The notes under the pieces are model-generated. The model ran no database searches and was not told the origin of the DNA. It saw only the letters and a program-made list of their open reading frames with translations. A stretch of 64,000 nucleotides of DNA from the NCBI GenBank assembly GCA_950106755.1, contig OX467082.1:23188001-23252000 (forward strand). The letters are read 5' to 3'. Position 1 is the first letter of the stretch. Every line of letters starts with the position of its first letter. A program made the position numbers and the translations under genes. Source of the DNA: Climacium dendroides (lineage: Eukaryota > Streptophyta > Bryopsida > Hypnales > Climaciaceae). Of this stretch, positions 10,266 through 23,140 are shown one piece after another.

Positions 10266-13200
10266 GTCCACGGAAGACTCGCACGTGAAGACCAATTTGG
10301 TGCACACGTTATACAGGATTCAAAAATATGGTCTCCTTACTATTGAGCGGTTCAAAGAGATGCTCAGGCCATCGGAGCTCCGATTGTGTGGGGCACACAA
10401 AGCTAAAAAGACTTGGTATTCTATGCCACTACAAGTCTTCACGTTGTTTGTTTTCAGGGTAAGAATCTTTGTGAATGCTTCTCCCTTCGTTTCTATTGTA
10501 TTTGTCTGTACCATTTTATTATACAATCATATATGTGTAATTCTTTTCTGTCACACCTTTGCAGCAAGAAATTGCCCAGTCAGCAGATGTAGCAGGGCGG
10601 AGGTACAATGAGATGACACCGGAGGATGACAAAACTCCTGAGGAACTGGCGCATGCCATGAAATCCGAAGCTCATGAGAAGACCAGTAAACTCAACATCA
10701 AAATATCTAAGTTGGTTGCGGTGGCGAATCCAGCTAACAAGTAAGGTTTTCTAGATGAGGTGATTTCATGACCTACATCATAAACTAAATCTATTGATGT
10801 CATGCAAACCTCAGAATCTAACATCCTCTACTTTCCTTTTATTGATCAGATTGAAAAACATTGGAGTTCCAATGAGGTTCCGGAGATGACTCTAGAAAAA
10901 CTCCAAATGGTGGCCACTTGCAATACCACGGCAGATCACAAGATCAAATTCCTGAAGTGGTGGAACTCCTCTACACCATCACGTGATGCTAGACGTTTTC
11001 CGCCTAGGCTAGTGTCAGAGACACTACTTGGTCCTTTCTTGAACCGTTGTATTTGATACGCAGGGGTAAGTGATTACCTATTCATGTAATTCAACTTGAA
11101 AGCCATCATAGTTCATATTCACTAGGATATTGAGAAATTAGAAATCTTGGAAGGCAGTGCATATCATATGATTTTGGTTTTGGCATCTCTTTCTACAGAT
11201 TGAAGATGCAGTTGTACAATACTTCGAGGAAGTTGTCAAGCAAGACAACATCATCATCAATATGAACGTTCCGCTTCAACCAGAAACCTTACCGGAATAC
11301 TTGGAAGGGTGGAGGAGGAAAATTTGGGATCACGGGTTCTTGGCTCATCTTAGAGGAGCTAAGTACTTCAAGAAAAGCGACAACTTCAACACTTATGAGG
11401 GGTCCCAACAGGCAGTGAAGAGGGTCCTTTATCGGTATGTCTTCAACTGGATAAAAAAATATTCATTTAGAAGTGACTATTTGAATTAAAAATCTCTTGT
11501 CATTTGGCTAAAAATACATTGTTGAAGTAGGAAACCTATTAGAGATGAACGAAGGGAAAAAATAGGGGGTCCTTAGGCTACCTGTAGAACATGCCTCGGA
11601 TCCGAGGCATACTGTAGAAGTAGTTGGGGGACCCCCATTTCTGTCCTTTGAAAGGTCTACAATTTAATTTTTTGATCTTCTATTTCTTGAGACATAAGAA
11701 ATGTTGTTTTGAAGCACATGTACACGAGATTGAAATTCTTCTTCTGTCTAATTTGATTTTTACAATTCGTGCTTACCATTCTTTGTTTATCATGATGCAG
11801 CTACTTCAAGTTTGAACTGGAAGGAAAAGGAGCCATCCAGAGGTCAGACCTTCCTCCATTCCTTTCAGTCTTCCTAGATCGCAATTCCGCAAGTTGCATG
11901 TACACGGCAAATCAGCTCAAAACATTTACCACGGCTCATCTAAATGGCGGTGGATGGTACATTGATTGCCCTATATCGTACACGCATCCATCGGAGGTAC
12001 AACTCCGCGATTCCTTGAAGGACATTGGAGCGGTGGACATGGATGTCGATGAGTTTGCGGGCCTCACCGAAGATCAAAGGAGCAAGGCAATTGAAAGGAG
12101 GAACAACGCTGACAAGAAAAAAGCGAATCGTCTACAAATTGCTTTGGATAACAAGCAAAAAAAGGAGGCAGAGCATTTGGCAAAGATAGAAGAGAAGGAG
12201 AAGGAAAAGCAGAAGGAGAAGGAGGAGAAAGCAAAGGCAAAGGGGAAGAAAAAAGATGATGGTGATATTGTTGTTCCTACATCATCAGCGGTCGATCAGA
12301 GCTCGCAGTTGGTGCAAGGAAGTCAGAGTGGGATGAAGAAGAAGGCTGTGCTTGCCGAGTGGACGGAGGATATGGTGACACAAGGCATGCAGGTGGTTAT
12401 ATTAGATGATGACAACGTCAAGTCGGAGGAACTAATCTTGAATGTATCCATTGTTGACATCATGGACAATTTGGAGAGTTCACCACCTAATTCTTATATT
12501 GAGGTCATGGACTTCATTCGAAAGGTGTGTGGCAACATGATGTTCAGTTTGTAACTTCATAGGATTTCTTGATGAACAAATAGTTTCATTTTTTATCTTC
12601 TAATAACATGTACAATCACTAGACTGTAGGCAAATGCAAGAAAACCTCGTTCATTGAACGGTAGGGTGAGCCAAGAGCCTTTGGTGGATCTTATTATTTT
12701 TGATTGCCAAGAGAACCTGCCCGTACCACTCATCTCTGAAAAGCATGTTCCAGCATGGAACTCGGACCCAACGTGTGTGGGAATGCAAAATGCATTTCAC
12801 TTCGCTGAGGAGAGCTTACAAGACAACGGTTGTGTTCTTGTATTTCACTCATACAGCCTTCAATCGCGGCGTATGTTTGCGGGACTGAAGAACGTCTTCA
12901 AGAAGTTGGTGATGAAGAAAGAGTGGTTGGCATTCAACTAATTGGACCTAGCGTCGGGTATTACACTTGGTTAGACAGTAAGTTTTTCTAAATGTATAGC
13001 ACGCATGTCATTTGGTTTAGCGGCATTCTCCCTTGCACTAAACCATTTTTTGCCTTTTTGCAGACTGTGAAGTTCGGAGTCACCCTTTTTGTAAAGGATT
13101 TGGGTGAGAAAAAAAAATCAGCCTTCACATTCAAGCAGACTGAGGCCATGACAAAAGCAAAGTGGAATCTTTAGAGGAAGGACATGGTCATCAATTATAT

Positions 13201-14008
13201 CACCGAGGAGACAATGTTAGTCAATAAAGAATCAAAAAAGCCTTGGCGCGGGCCGCGAGAGAAAGATGCAAGGTTCCTACAATTTTTCATCGAAAGTTGC
13301 TCGAATGAAGAAGATGTAGTTTTGGACTGCACCACTGCTACAGGTGATTTAATACTTTGAAATGAGAGTCCTAAATTAAAATGTTTGCGTGTATGTAAAA
13401 TCTGTGAACTTCTAATGCTCGCATGGTTGTACTATAGGTGCATCGATTCTTGCATGTTGTGGCACTAGACGGCATATTGTGGCTTTGGAGGAGGATGAGA
13501 ATATCTTCAAGGGGGTTCTCTTGCCAATGAAAAAAGTTGCTCCAGTACAAGAAATGACACAAGCTCCGGTAGAAGTTTTTGCTGCTCTTGATCTGGATGC
13601 CGTGCACGTGGAACCAATGGTGTTTACACGCAACATTAGACCTAGTAAGTAAGTTTCACTTTTGGAAGACATGTAGATTTTTGTATTCAACAAGTATTGC
13701 ATTTCATAAATCAATATGACTAACGTTGCATTGTTTGTTTTTGAAGGAACAAAGGAGTGATGCATGAACATTGTGTGAAGAAGATCAGAAGACTTATTTT
13801 GAGTCCCGAGAAGTCTTACAATCTTCTAGTGTATGCCGAGAAGATGGCATCACAGTATGAACGACATGGTTGTAGAGAGCCTAAGCCTTCCAAACCCAAG
13901 TATGCTGCAAATGTAGTTCATTTTCTAGACGTTTCAGCTTCTGAAGGTGAGGAGACTCCAGAGTCATCCTCGAGTGAGGTTTCTATGGCCAACTCCACCG
14001 CCACTTAG
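10266..14008 (+). pseudogene. Copy B: 5'-truncated ParB/methyltransferase-like family gene
   Basis: Exons are 10266-10458, 10565-10758, 10850-11065, 11199-11434, 11801-12524, 12630-12977, 13064-13342, 13438-13648 and 13747-14008. All have GT-AG borders at the same places as in copies C and D. The ParB-like exons are missing. What remains is the helical middle (TNLVHTLYRIQKYG; NEVPEMTLEKLQ), a Lys/Glu-rich coil, then the methyltransferase-like domain. That domain has FDCQENLPVP in the DPPY position, FHSYS, a GPREKDARFLQF helix, and motif I DCTTATGA...CCGTRRHIVALEED. Lesions: TAA 10742, TGA 11054 (Trp in C and D), TAA 12939, TAG 12972, TAG 13172. The last exon ends ...NSTAT before a TAG shared in position with copy C. 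Confidence 0.7.
11564..11637. repeat. Palindromic MITE-like element centred on CGGATCCG (intron of copy B)
   Basis: An imperfect inverted repeat with no spacer. The core ATGCCTCGGATCCGAGGCAT is a perfect 20-bp palindrome, and the arms extend to GGGGTCC/GGACCCC at about 37 bp on each side. It lies between the exons ending 11434 and starting 11801. Copy D carries related elements in the same intron. Confidence 0.7.
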
Positions 14009-14367
14009 ACTCATAAGATTGACGTATCTTATGACTTGAATTATATGTATTGATTTCTATATTGATTTGATTTTGTGTGTTTTATGGCTACAAGCTGCAA
14101 GCATTGTACTTCTCGTTTGATATTCAATGTACATGAGAAATGAAGTAAAGAAAAATGATCTTCAATGGTAAACAATCAATAGTTGATAAAAAAAAAGATG
14201 CTAGATCTTGGGCTCATTCATTTTCCTTCCCATTCTTAGACCACTTCATGTGTGACAACAAATTAATTCTTATTTATGTGAAAAATGTTCTCCACAATAG
14301 TGGTAGTGCCTCTAAGAGTCGACAAATGACCCTTAATTTACATACATATAATTATGAATGACATCCA

Positions 14368-14519
14368 CGGTCATAGAACCTCGGTTGACTCCAAGTCCAC
14401 GATCATGGGTTAATCACAACTTCCCCCTATCATATACAAATTTTTCCACAAGTTTTCTCATCAAAAAAACTTCCCGCTCATAGGCTCACAGGCTCCAAGC
14501 TCGCACAATAGCAACCCTG
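14368..14519 (+). mobile_element. Right terminal region of element B (CAGGGTTGC-type end)
   Basis: Read inward from 14519 the end is CAGGGTTGCTATTGTGCGAG, followed by GAGCCTGTGAGCC-like repeats. A CCACGGTCATAG motif lies further in, at 14368. The same order occurs at the right end of C (40100) and the left end of D (55234). Immediately outside is TGTAGTCAAA, but I found no matching left duplication, in line with loss of the left end. Confidence 0.6.
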
Positions 14520-14782
14520 TGTAGTCAAATAGTTACATGCAAATATAACAGAGTCACTACGTAGTCATAGACTAGTTAAAAGCAGTCATGAATCTAATAT
14601 TTTTTTTTGTTGTCAACGGCCTTGGACTCTTCAGAGGACGATGGAGTTCCACCAACATTGAAGAAGACAACACGGAAGCGACCTAGGAGTGCTTTTTCTT
14701 TAGCACTTGTGCTTGCAAGTGGAGTCCATGGAGGTCGAGACTCTTCCCACATGCCTCCACCGGGTTATTAGGGTTCTAGTCT

Positions 14783-16569
14783 ATGGATGCAGGATGGGTG
14801 GAATCAATATCCTTCCAATATGCCCCACCACCATGGCCTTCAAGTAGTGGACCTCCTTATGGCCCTTATCATAGCTCATGGCCAGGTGCATTGCAAGGTC
14901 CTGGCAATCGTTCTCTGGAGAGTGAAGGCAAAGCTGATCGACGTCAAAAGCGACATCAAAATGAGACTTCTGTTGCACACAGGAGTGTGGAAGGCAAAAA
15001 ACCATATCAATTAATAGTGAAGGCCGGTGGAGAGATTGATACCACATGCGATAGCAAGAATGTTTGGGACCATGCTGTGCGCGTGAGTAGTAGTCCACGA
15101 ATTCTTGACATGAGTGTGGTGGACTGGGAGTCTCAGGAGCCAAACTCAGTGGCACTTCTTCGTGAGACTTTGGTGAAAGACTTTGAGTTCGTTGGCCACA
15201 CTCTCAGTGTGCAAGGGTTTCGATGTGCCATCAAAAAATACATGAAGGCAGAGAGGGCTAAGCTAAAGGTGAGATTTATGTCAGGCAAGGAGGCTTGTCC
15301 ATCTCATATTGACCCTCTACAATGGGACAAATTGAAGGTGTATTAGCAGACTGAAGGGCAAGTGGCCAAAACAACGAAGATGGTGAAAGCCCGTGGCCAC
15401 GTGAAGGATTATAGCACCATGGGTAGAAAGGGAAGAGCATGGAAGGAGTTGGCAGTGGTAAACTTAAGTTTTTTTGGTTTGCTCCCATATTTTTGAGGAC
15501 CTTAGGCATAGTCAACCACGGATGTTGATTATATTGTTAATAAGGTTAATGTTGTTTTTCCCTCTAATTGCAGATAAAAGGAAGAGAGCACAGCCCTGGC
15601 CTAACCAAAATAATAGAAGGGATGCAAGAGGCTGAATCCACTAGCGCTATGATGGAGGTGAGATTTCCATTTCTATTTGAATATACCATATACTGAAGTC
15701 ATTCTGCATTGGGATTGTCATGAAGATATATATTTTTTTAATTCCTTAGGTGATTGCTCTTGCACGTTATTTTTTCATTTGTTGAAGAAGGTAGTATGTA
15801 TAAGTTAAATGCAGTCATTCATTTGTCATACTGTAGTTATATACATTACACGCAATGTTTCAAATGACTAACAAAGTCCGATGTTGGTGTAGTTGTAGTC
15901 ATGTGTTAGTTTACATTGCAGTCATTTCAATGACTACAGACTCGTGTAGCTTTTTCACAAGTAGTTTCATAGTCATATGTGAATTTACACTTTAGTCATT
16001 TTGATGACTATTGTAGCACTGATCTCAAGGATCTCTCAAACCACTTTTCATCAGTCCAAACCTCTAGTCTAAGCTTGGGCCTCTCTGTTATGGAGACCCA
16101 AGCACCACTTGCCACAACGAAGGAACACGTTGTACAGACTCGCTCTAAAGTTCCCTTCAAGACACCTCCAGCAGCTCTCTCCATATAGGTGTCAGAATCA
16201 AGTAGTGATTCTGACACTGGCAAATGAGCACCTTCAATAGCAAAGGTTGAAGAGCCTACCCCGGTGATACAAGAGCAGCCAATGGAGGATGTAGTTACCT
16301 CGGATGTTGATCCTATAAATGTTGACCTAGTGGCAACTGCTGAACCATCTGCTGTTGCCACAGTAGTTGAGGCTAGAGGTCCTACTCAACGACCTCCTCG
16401 GACTTCTCCAAGGATGCAAAAGGTGCTTGCAAAATCAACCACGGAAGGCAATTCAACACCACAAGATAATTCAGCAAAGGTTAGATCTTTCACTACAACA
16501 ATGGCAAGGGTTTATGACTGCAAAATTATGACTGAGGATGACTGGCGACTGCTTGCAGTCATATTTTGA
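14783..16569 (+). pseudogene. Transposase_24-like (plant En/Spm-type) ORF, decayed
   Basis: Exon 14783-15457 starts at an ATG and encodes a Pro-rich N-terminus. It then has a segment ending in HIDPLQWDKLKVY, a stop, and QTEGQVAKTTKMVKARG, then DYSTMGRKG. This resembles the W-x2-L-x3-W...HxxGxxS core of plant Transposase_24 (Ptta/En/Spm) proteins, and the TAG at 15344 falls where that family has Trp. A donor follows at 15458. A second exon, 15575-15657, follows a TTGCAG acceptor. Further in-frame sequence lies at 15979-16569, broken by TAG 16186 and TGA 16225, and is rich in Ser, Pro and Thr. It is probably the DNA-binding (TNPA-like) gene of a CACTA element whose own ends I could not find. 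Confidence 0.5.
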
Positions 16570-16599
16570 GAGGCCCAAGTCTTCTGTAGAAATATGACT

Positions 16600-17262
16600 G
16601 GGAAATATAACTGCCAGTCATATTTTGACTTTGTACTACATATACGTATACTATACGCCCATGGGGAACATATTATATTTCATAGGGAACGTGTGGGAAC
16701 ATGTTTAGGGAACGCCCAGTCATATTACCAGTCATATTTTTTTTTTCAGTCATATTTTTCAGTCATATTTTCACTTTTTTTTTTTTTTTTTTGGGGTAAC
16801 CCAATGAAAATTTGGGCAAGTGAGTGCATAGTCATATTCTTGTTTCAGTTGTATTTTCCAGTCATATTTTTTTGTCAGTCATATTTTCCAGTCATATTTT
16901 CCTGCTAGTCATATTTTGTAGTCATATTTTTTAGTCATATTTTCCTGCCGGTCATATTTTGTAGTCATATTTTTCAGTCATATTTTCCTGCCAGTCATAT
17001 TTGTCAGTCATACTTTATGTCAGTCATATTATTTTGTCAGTCATATTTTTCAGTCATATTTTCTGCCAATCATGTTTTATAGTCATATTTTATATTAGTC
17101 ATATTATTTTGCTAGTCATACTTTGCAGTCATATTTATTGCTAGTCATATTTTGCAGTCATATATTTGGCTAGTTATATTTTGCAGTCATTTATTTGGTC
17201 AATCATATTTTCCAATCATATTTGTTTGCTAGTCCTATTTTATGGCAGTCGTGGTAGTCTTG
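16600..17262. repeat. AGTCATATTT minisatellite (CACTA subterminal-type array)
   Basis: More than 25 copies of a 10-12-bp motif (CAGTCATATTTT and close variants) are separated by short T-rich or CCTGC spacers. Isolated copies also occur at 14525-14600 and 15810-16010, on both sides of the Transposase_24-like ORF. This distribution resembles the subterminal TNPA-binding repeats of En/Spm elements. The array stops at the GAC target site of the next CACTA element. Confidence 0.75.
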
Positions 17263-17264
17263 AC

Positions 17265-17720
17265 CACTATAAGAAATCAGTGTTTTTTTTAACAAGGGAA
17301 AAAACGTGCCGTGATGTCTAATTTAACAAGGACGATGCCTGTAGTGACGTCTAAAAAAATCCGTTTAAAAAAACGGGCCAAAAACGGGCCATGTTGTGTG
17401 CTAGAACGTACTTAAATTTTTTGTGACATCGAAAACAACAGGGTCACCCAAGAGTTTCTGAGAGTGCTATGTGGAGGGGTTTTGGCATCCATGTAGGATT
17501 TTTAACGATGGGCAGGGACACGTTGGACAACTTTTTCATCCAACGACGTTGTGACGTGTCCAATGACGTGGACCCCTAAATATCCGACGTAGAAAATAAT
17601 TTCCGGTGCACATAGCCTACGTGGCAGTTGACGTGGCACTTTTCTGCGGTACATGTCGATGTTTTGTGTGATGTTCTCTGGGACGTCACATTTGACAGGA
17701 GGATGTTTTAAATGACATCA
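17265..17720. repeat. Left subterminal region of the CACTA element
   Basis: Starts with the terminal CACTATAAGAAA. Short motifs around TGACGTC, GATGTC, GACATC and ACGTGGC then recur every 20-40 bp in both orientations. The same motif class fills the right subterminal region. Confidence 0.65.
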
Positions 17721-18472
17721 GAGTCAACGAAAATATGTGCTTTAGGAAACGAGCTAGGTGGATAATATTGTGGAATTTATTCTTTGCTGAAATCGTAAAC
17801 ATCGTCCACATACACGTCTATTGTGACATTAAGTAGAGCAACCCGTGTACTGGGGTATGCATTGTTTTGCGCTCAGTGTTCCGTTCGACACGCACAGTGA
17901 CATCTGTAGTGTTTTCTTGAGCATTACAGAAGACATACAATGCGAGAGGAAGGATGTTTTCTCGAACGACATGAACAACGTGAATCATAAACCTCAACAT
18001 CAAAGACGATGTCCTCTATAGCCCATATACATGAGTGAATGGAAGATTGAGATATGCCATTAGAAGATGAATTATGTATCTTTGTAAGAGATGTCCAAGC
18101 ATAGAAGCCTGTGTTTTCAATGGCATTGGGATTATAAGGCCACTTGCCAACTTCTGCACAAAATAGCTATACACATGCCATAGTCTAGTACTACGAAGAA
18201 ATCCACAACAACATTAACTACAGCACTATTGATGAAAACATGGTGCGTTCTACTCAATGTTCTGAATAACATGCTTGACCATCATATGCGATGTGAAGTT
18301 GGACACGCTGTGGCAAACAGAGACTCACTTCTTCCGAGGTGCATCCGATTTCTTGATAACAGCAGCCTGCATTGTACCACACCAAGTCAAAACCAGCAGT
18401 ACCTACTCGTACATGTTTATTTCTAGGACTCTTATACAGCCACAACAGATGTCAAGGAATGCTACACTTGCA

Positions 18473-21400
18473 TTATTCTTTTAAGTTGCATACAGAAACA
18501 AATGAAAGTATGGGTGAATGGAATGCAGCCTTCCTAACCTTTTTAGTGGGTTGGGTAGGTTTAGGAAGACTCACCGCTTTGAGAATTGCTGCCTTCGGTG
18601 TAGCCTTTGTGCCCTTCGCAGCTTGCGTGGTCCTCACAGCACGTCGAGGTCGGCTTGAGGACTTACCAAGGACTTCAATGTCTTCCTGCAACACCATCAC
18701 ACAATTATTATTCACTTTTGACATCCTCTAATCACCTACACTTCCTAGCCTTACCTGAGCACCATTGAGGCACTTGCTTTCCTGTAAGATGCACATAGTT
18801 ATTGTAAAACATACCTACGCATTCAATGGAATGGGGGACTGAAAGGAAACTTCGACTTCTGCTTACATACTATTCTGATGTACTCGCTTTGAAAAGAACA
18901 GGCTGAGCCCTAGAGTGCATCAGCGTCTGCCACTAGTGACGTTCACTTCGATGTCCAATTTGACATGCACTTGTAAAAAAAAATTGAAGCATTGCAAGGC
19001 ATCCGCTACTACGCTATGACACCATCCTCATATAAGGCAATTCATGGAAATAACGTCACTAGCCTAACAAAGGGAGTGCTTCACGTCAATCACTTGGCAC
19101 TTAAAATGGAAAGAGAGACGTCGCATCACCTGTTGCTCCGTGGAGGTCTCCATCGTGCTTTCTCTCCTCTCAGATGTTGTCTGCGCCCCGGAGTCTTTGA
19201 CTATGGCGTACACATCTTCCACTCCTTGCTGACCTTTAATAGTTTCAGGGATCGCAACTTCACCGGCGCCTTCTACCTGCTCCTCCTCAGTGTTAGCTAC
19301 AACGTCGTGAACAACATCGTCTTCAACAGTCTGCTTGTCGGAGTTAACGTCAACAAGAACATCGTCTTTGACATCACTTTGGCCAGCTAAAGAACCGTCT
19401 CAATAATAGTAAGGCGACTTACACTGCTCTCAAGCTCATCCATCCGACTGCGCATCTCTTGCAGGTCTTTGCCATGGGGACTTCGACCTTTGCGCTTCTC
19501 TTCTTCCAAACGCTGCAACTCCTTTGCCACTTCTGCGTCCACCTCTGCTTCAAACGGTGCTCTGTTCCGCAATAAAGCCTACAAGGGGAAGAAGAATATG
19601 CACTTAGAGTTTACATGCAAAGGTTACATGCTTCAATGGCACCGTACAAGGGAAAGAAGAACAATAAGAATATGTACTTAGAGTTCACATGCAACGATTA
19701 CATGCTTGAATGCCACCCGACAAGGGGAAAAAGAATATGCACTTAGAGTTCAGATGCAATGATTACATGCTTCAATGCCACCCCACAAAGGTCCTTCCAC
19801 GTGCGAAGAAGAAGGCCGAGTCTTCCACATCTACCATCATTTCTGACATTTTTTGGAAAAACAAACGCAACATGTGTGATGAAAGTGGTGTTGACATGGG
19901 CAAGTAGGTGGACGTTAATTACTACATACTTACCAGCCTCAAGATGACTTCTCTCTCTACGGCCTTATGCTAGGCTGTGCTAGATGTCTTCCCCTTAGAA
20001 ATGGCAGACATATGGGCTGACTTCTCTTGGGAAGCATCGGTAGCACAAGCCTCCTTCAATGCCTCCCACACATTGTCATCCATTCCGATCGGCTTGGGTT
20101 TTCCGCCATCAATCAATTGATTGAGCTTTCAACGAACATGAATGAGCGCTTTTGTGATGAACGGCTGCATTCACTTCTTCGACACTCACTCAGACTCTCC
20201 CTCTATACGCCAATCTACAAGCCAGAGAACTTAGTATAGCTACCTCTGCATTGTGTACGACATTGATGTGCCAAAGAATAACAAGAGAATTTACGTGGAC
20301 ACCCCTATGTCTCCAGAAAACACTAGGGGATACACACTGCACGTCCCTGTGGTACGGACGACCATAGGGACCACCCCTCACTATAGAGGATCCTACACTA
20401 ACGTCAATCGTGACATTATATTCAACATCGTTGTGGACATTACAGGTGACATCCACTGCCCCGCCTCATGGCCAATGAGCTACCTTCCACAACATTTACA
20501 GTCTTCTAAACTACATGCAACAGTGAACTACAAGGTCTATAGTCCTCTTCATTTCATAAAAAAGGACTGAATACAAACCTGTATATAGGCGCCTAAATAA
20601 GCGTCGTCTGTCTTTCTTTGGGCTGGCCCTCCCATCCAAACGTGGGGTGAAGGTCTCTCGCATATTTCTTGATGTCGTTGGAGAAAGGAACCCTCATAGG
20701 TCCAAATAGTTCCCCCTGTTGGTCTATTTCCATAGGTTTCTTCATTACAATGCTTAAGCCTTTTTCGCGAGCCTGTTCGGGGATCAGTTGATTGATCATC
20801 TCTTCAGTATCAACATCCGAAGTTGGTTCATCAGACCCTGTGTTGTAGCCCTTACTGTAAAAGGTCAAATGCACTATCAGCTTGGAAAGAAAATGGGGCT
20901 ACGTCAGTACAAACAAATCACTCTCGCAATTGGCCCCCCGTAAAAGAAATCCACATACGCTATTTGTGGCTTCAAAGTTCTCTACATGTTCCTCTGTTGC
21001 TCACGACGTTGAATCTAACGTCGATGTAGACATGCCTGGACGTTGTTTTGAACATTACAGGAACTTTCTCTTGACAGAAACTGGAAAGACGCCATAGTTT
21101 AGGGTCTGTCACCTTTGTAGAGGGCTAACTCCCGTATGCCCTGATTGATCACTCCTGAATTCAATATGATTGCTCTTTGACCAAGGAACAAATAATCACT
21201 TTTCTTTGTATAGAGTTCAACTCAAAGAACATGTCCTCCGTGACGAAGACATGAACGTCACACAATTTATGCGGACGTCACATTAAACGTCTATGACGTT
21301 TAACATGATAGAGTCAACGTCATAAGAAACAGGGTGTACGTTGCATTTGACGTCCGTATCAACGCGCACCTCCTCCAAAACCTTGAATACCATTGGTTCT

Positions 21401-21727
21401 ATACTCAAATTATTTCTTCTTCCAAACTTACCTCCAAGACTGCTCTTTGAGTTCCTCCTCTTCCTCTACGTCGTGCCGTGCCTCCTCCGACAACTCTAAC
21501 AACAATTGAGAGGTCCTCTTCCTCTTCGGTGGAGGATTGCTGTCCCGGTCTCGTCCCTTCTCCGTTGACGCCGCAAGCCAAGGGTCTCCTCTGGCCTTGG
21601 AGCGGCGCTCATGCTCCCCGCGCATGCGCATTGGCCCTGGCGGTGGCGTTACTTCATATTCGCTGGAGTCCTCTTCACGCCGTTGACTCGTGTTCCTCTT
21701 CCGCATAGGGGCCTGAGGGCGAGGCAT
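18473..21727 (-). CDS. Possible multi-exon CACTA accessory gene (coiled-coil, charged)
   Basis: Minus-strand open segments appear in series. 21727-21428 is basic then acidic (MPRPQAPMRKRNTS... HDVEEEEELKEQ). 20874-20593 contains EEMINQLIPEQAREKG and KKYARDLHPTFGWEGQPKE. 19572-19387 is a coil with RNRAPFEAEVDAEVAKELQR and RSPHGKDLQEMRSRMDELE. 18724-18473 is Lys/Ala/Pro-rich. They share orientation and composition and lie inside the CACTA element, as expected for exons of a TNPA-like DNA-binding protein. I could not confirm the splice junctions, and there is no decisive domain. Confidence 0.3.
21230..21365. repeat. Internal cluster of ACGTC motifs in the CACTA element
   Basis: Around ten ACGTC/GACGT motifs fall within about 130 bp. 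Smaller clusters lie at 19310-19385, 20400-20460 and 21000-21060. They match the motif class of the two subterminal regions. Confidence 0.5.
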
Positions 21728-22184
21728 TTTCTCACCTGCCCCTCTCCACTACACGCAGAACTCACCGTTCTGCACCCTCCTCACACACAAACGCACACAT
21801 GAGCATCCATAACAAAGGTTACACATTGGGGAGGCATCCTGGCAACTTGAAGACCTACGCGCAATCGACTTACTGCAAGACGTATTGTAGCCTTTGATGA
21901 TGCGACTTAGCAAGATTGGAACCCTTGTTGCTCCCGATCGGTGGAGAGTTGCGCCCCCTGCGACTGCATGTAAGAATGCCGCCCTTGCCAAATTGCCACA
22001 AAAATGAAATTGTCAATAAAACCAGTTTCCAATGAAGGAGGTGTCAATTCAACCTCAAGAAAAACAAATTCAAAAGACCCACGCAAAACTATGTTACCAT
22101 CTTTCACCAAAAAAACGAATGCAGGAACAACAGTTCGAGAGTATATACAGAATACGTCAATAGCGACCTGCCTTTGTACTACGG

Positions 22185-22827
22185 AAGGTTTAATTCTTGC
22201 AAGGGCAACAAGCTCTTGAAGCTCCACTTTGTTGAAGTTGTTGACCTGCAACATTGTAAAGTTCTTCAGCAAGTCTAAATTGCAGAAGGATGTTGGCTCA
22301 GATTGATATTACATATTAAAAGTACATCCAAGAAGTCTCTAAGAGCTTGGTGCTGAATTAAGTCTCCAGTAAGATACGTATCATCAGCAAGTTTTGACGG
22401 TTAACGGCTTGGGTTTTAGGACGCAAGACGATTTGCAGACATAGTCCTTACACCGATTGCTCGTATTTTGAACTCATCATGCAACTCTTCCAAACCCTTC
22501 CACCTGCAGATAGGCCATAAGTTAGTATTACTACACAAGTTGGACACAAGAACTAGCGTTCTGCCCTAAAAACCATACCCTAAAACCCACACTTCGATCG
22601 TAGCTTGAAGCTGACAGTTGCAACTATAGATTACAATTAAGCAGAAGGTACATTAAGTAGGCACACCTTTCCTGCCATGATCCAGCATGCTTCATGTCAT
22701 GACAGACGGCCGAAAAGCACCGAGGATAGTGAAGTAAAAAGAGGTCGATGTACGAGGTTCCCAAGTCCTGTAAGGACGTACTGAATTGCTGCTTTGTGAC
22801 CTCATACCCCAAGTGCCTTGGATGCAA
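22185..22827 (-). pseudogene. Captured aldo/keto reductase gene fragment
   Basis: Three minus-strand exon-like pieces read in order as an aldo/keto reductase. 22827-22660 gives HPRHLGYEVTKQQF, then SLQDLGTSYIDLFLLHYP, the family's barrel strand with LG-x-YIDL. 22508-22454 gives RWKGLEELHDEFKIRAIG after a CTGCAG acceptor and before GTAAGG. About 22250-22185 gives NNFNKVELQELVALARIKPSVVQ, equivalent to the usual GVSNF...KP-x-VVQ region. The catalytic Asp/Tyr/Lys part and the C-terminus are absent. Placement inside a CACTA element suggests transduplication of a host gene. A further upstream exon around 23250-23130 with a basic start and a hydrophobic stretch is possible. Confidence 0.65.
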
Positions 22828-23003
22828 CTAATTATTTAACACAATTCTTTTGTTGGTTTCTCTCCAAAAACCATATATCAAGCTTTACACAAAACCCTAA
22901 ACCCTAAGCCCTTAACTTCAGAAAAATGCAAAACTCTACGCTAAACCATCGGGACCAAAAGAATGCACATCGATATAGAATGATAGAAAAAGAGGAAACA
23001 AGT

Positions 23004-23140
23004 TCAAGTGAAGCGGACAACCGAGTTTAGGGCTGCAGATGCAATTGAAGCTTCAGATGAGCAGACAACCGAATTTAGGGCTGCGGATGTAATTGAAGCT
23101 TCAGATGAGAAGACAACCGAATTTAGGGTTGCGGATGCAA
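23004..23140. repeat. Short tandem repeat, about 57-60 bp, 2.3 copies
   Basis: Successive units share GACAACCGARTTTAGGG, then GCTGCRGATG and AATTGAAGCTTCAGATGA. Nothing else is recognised here. Confidence 0.7.
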
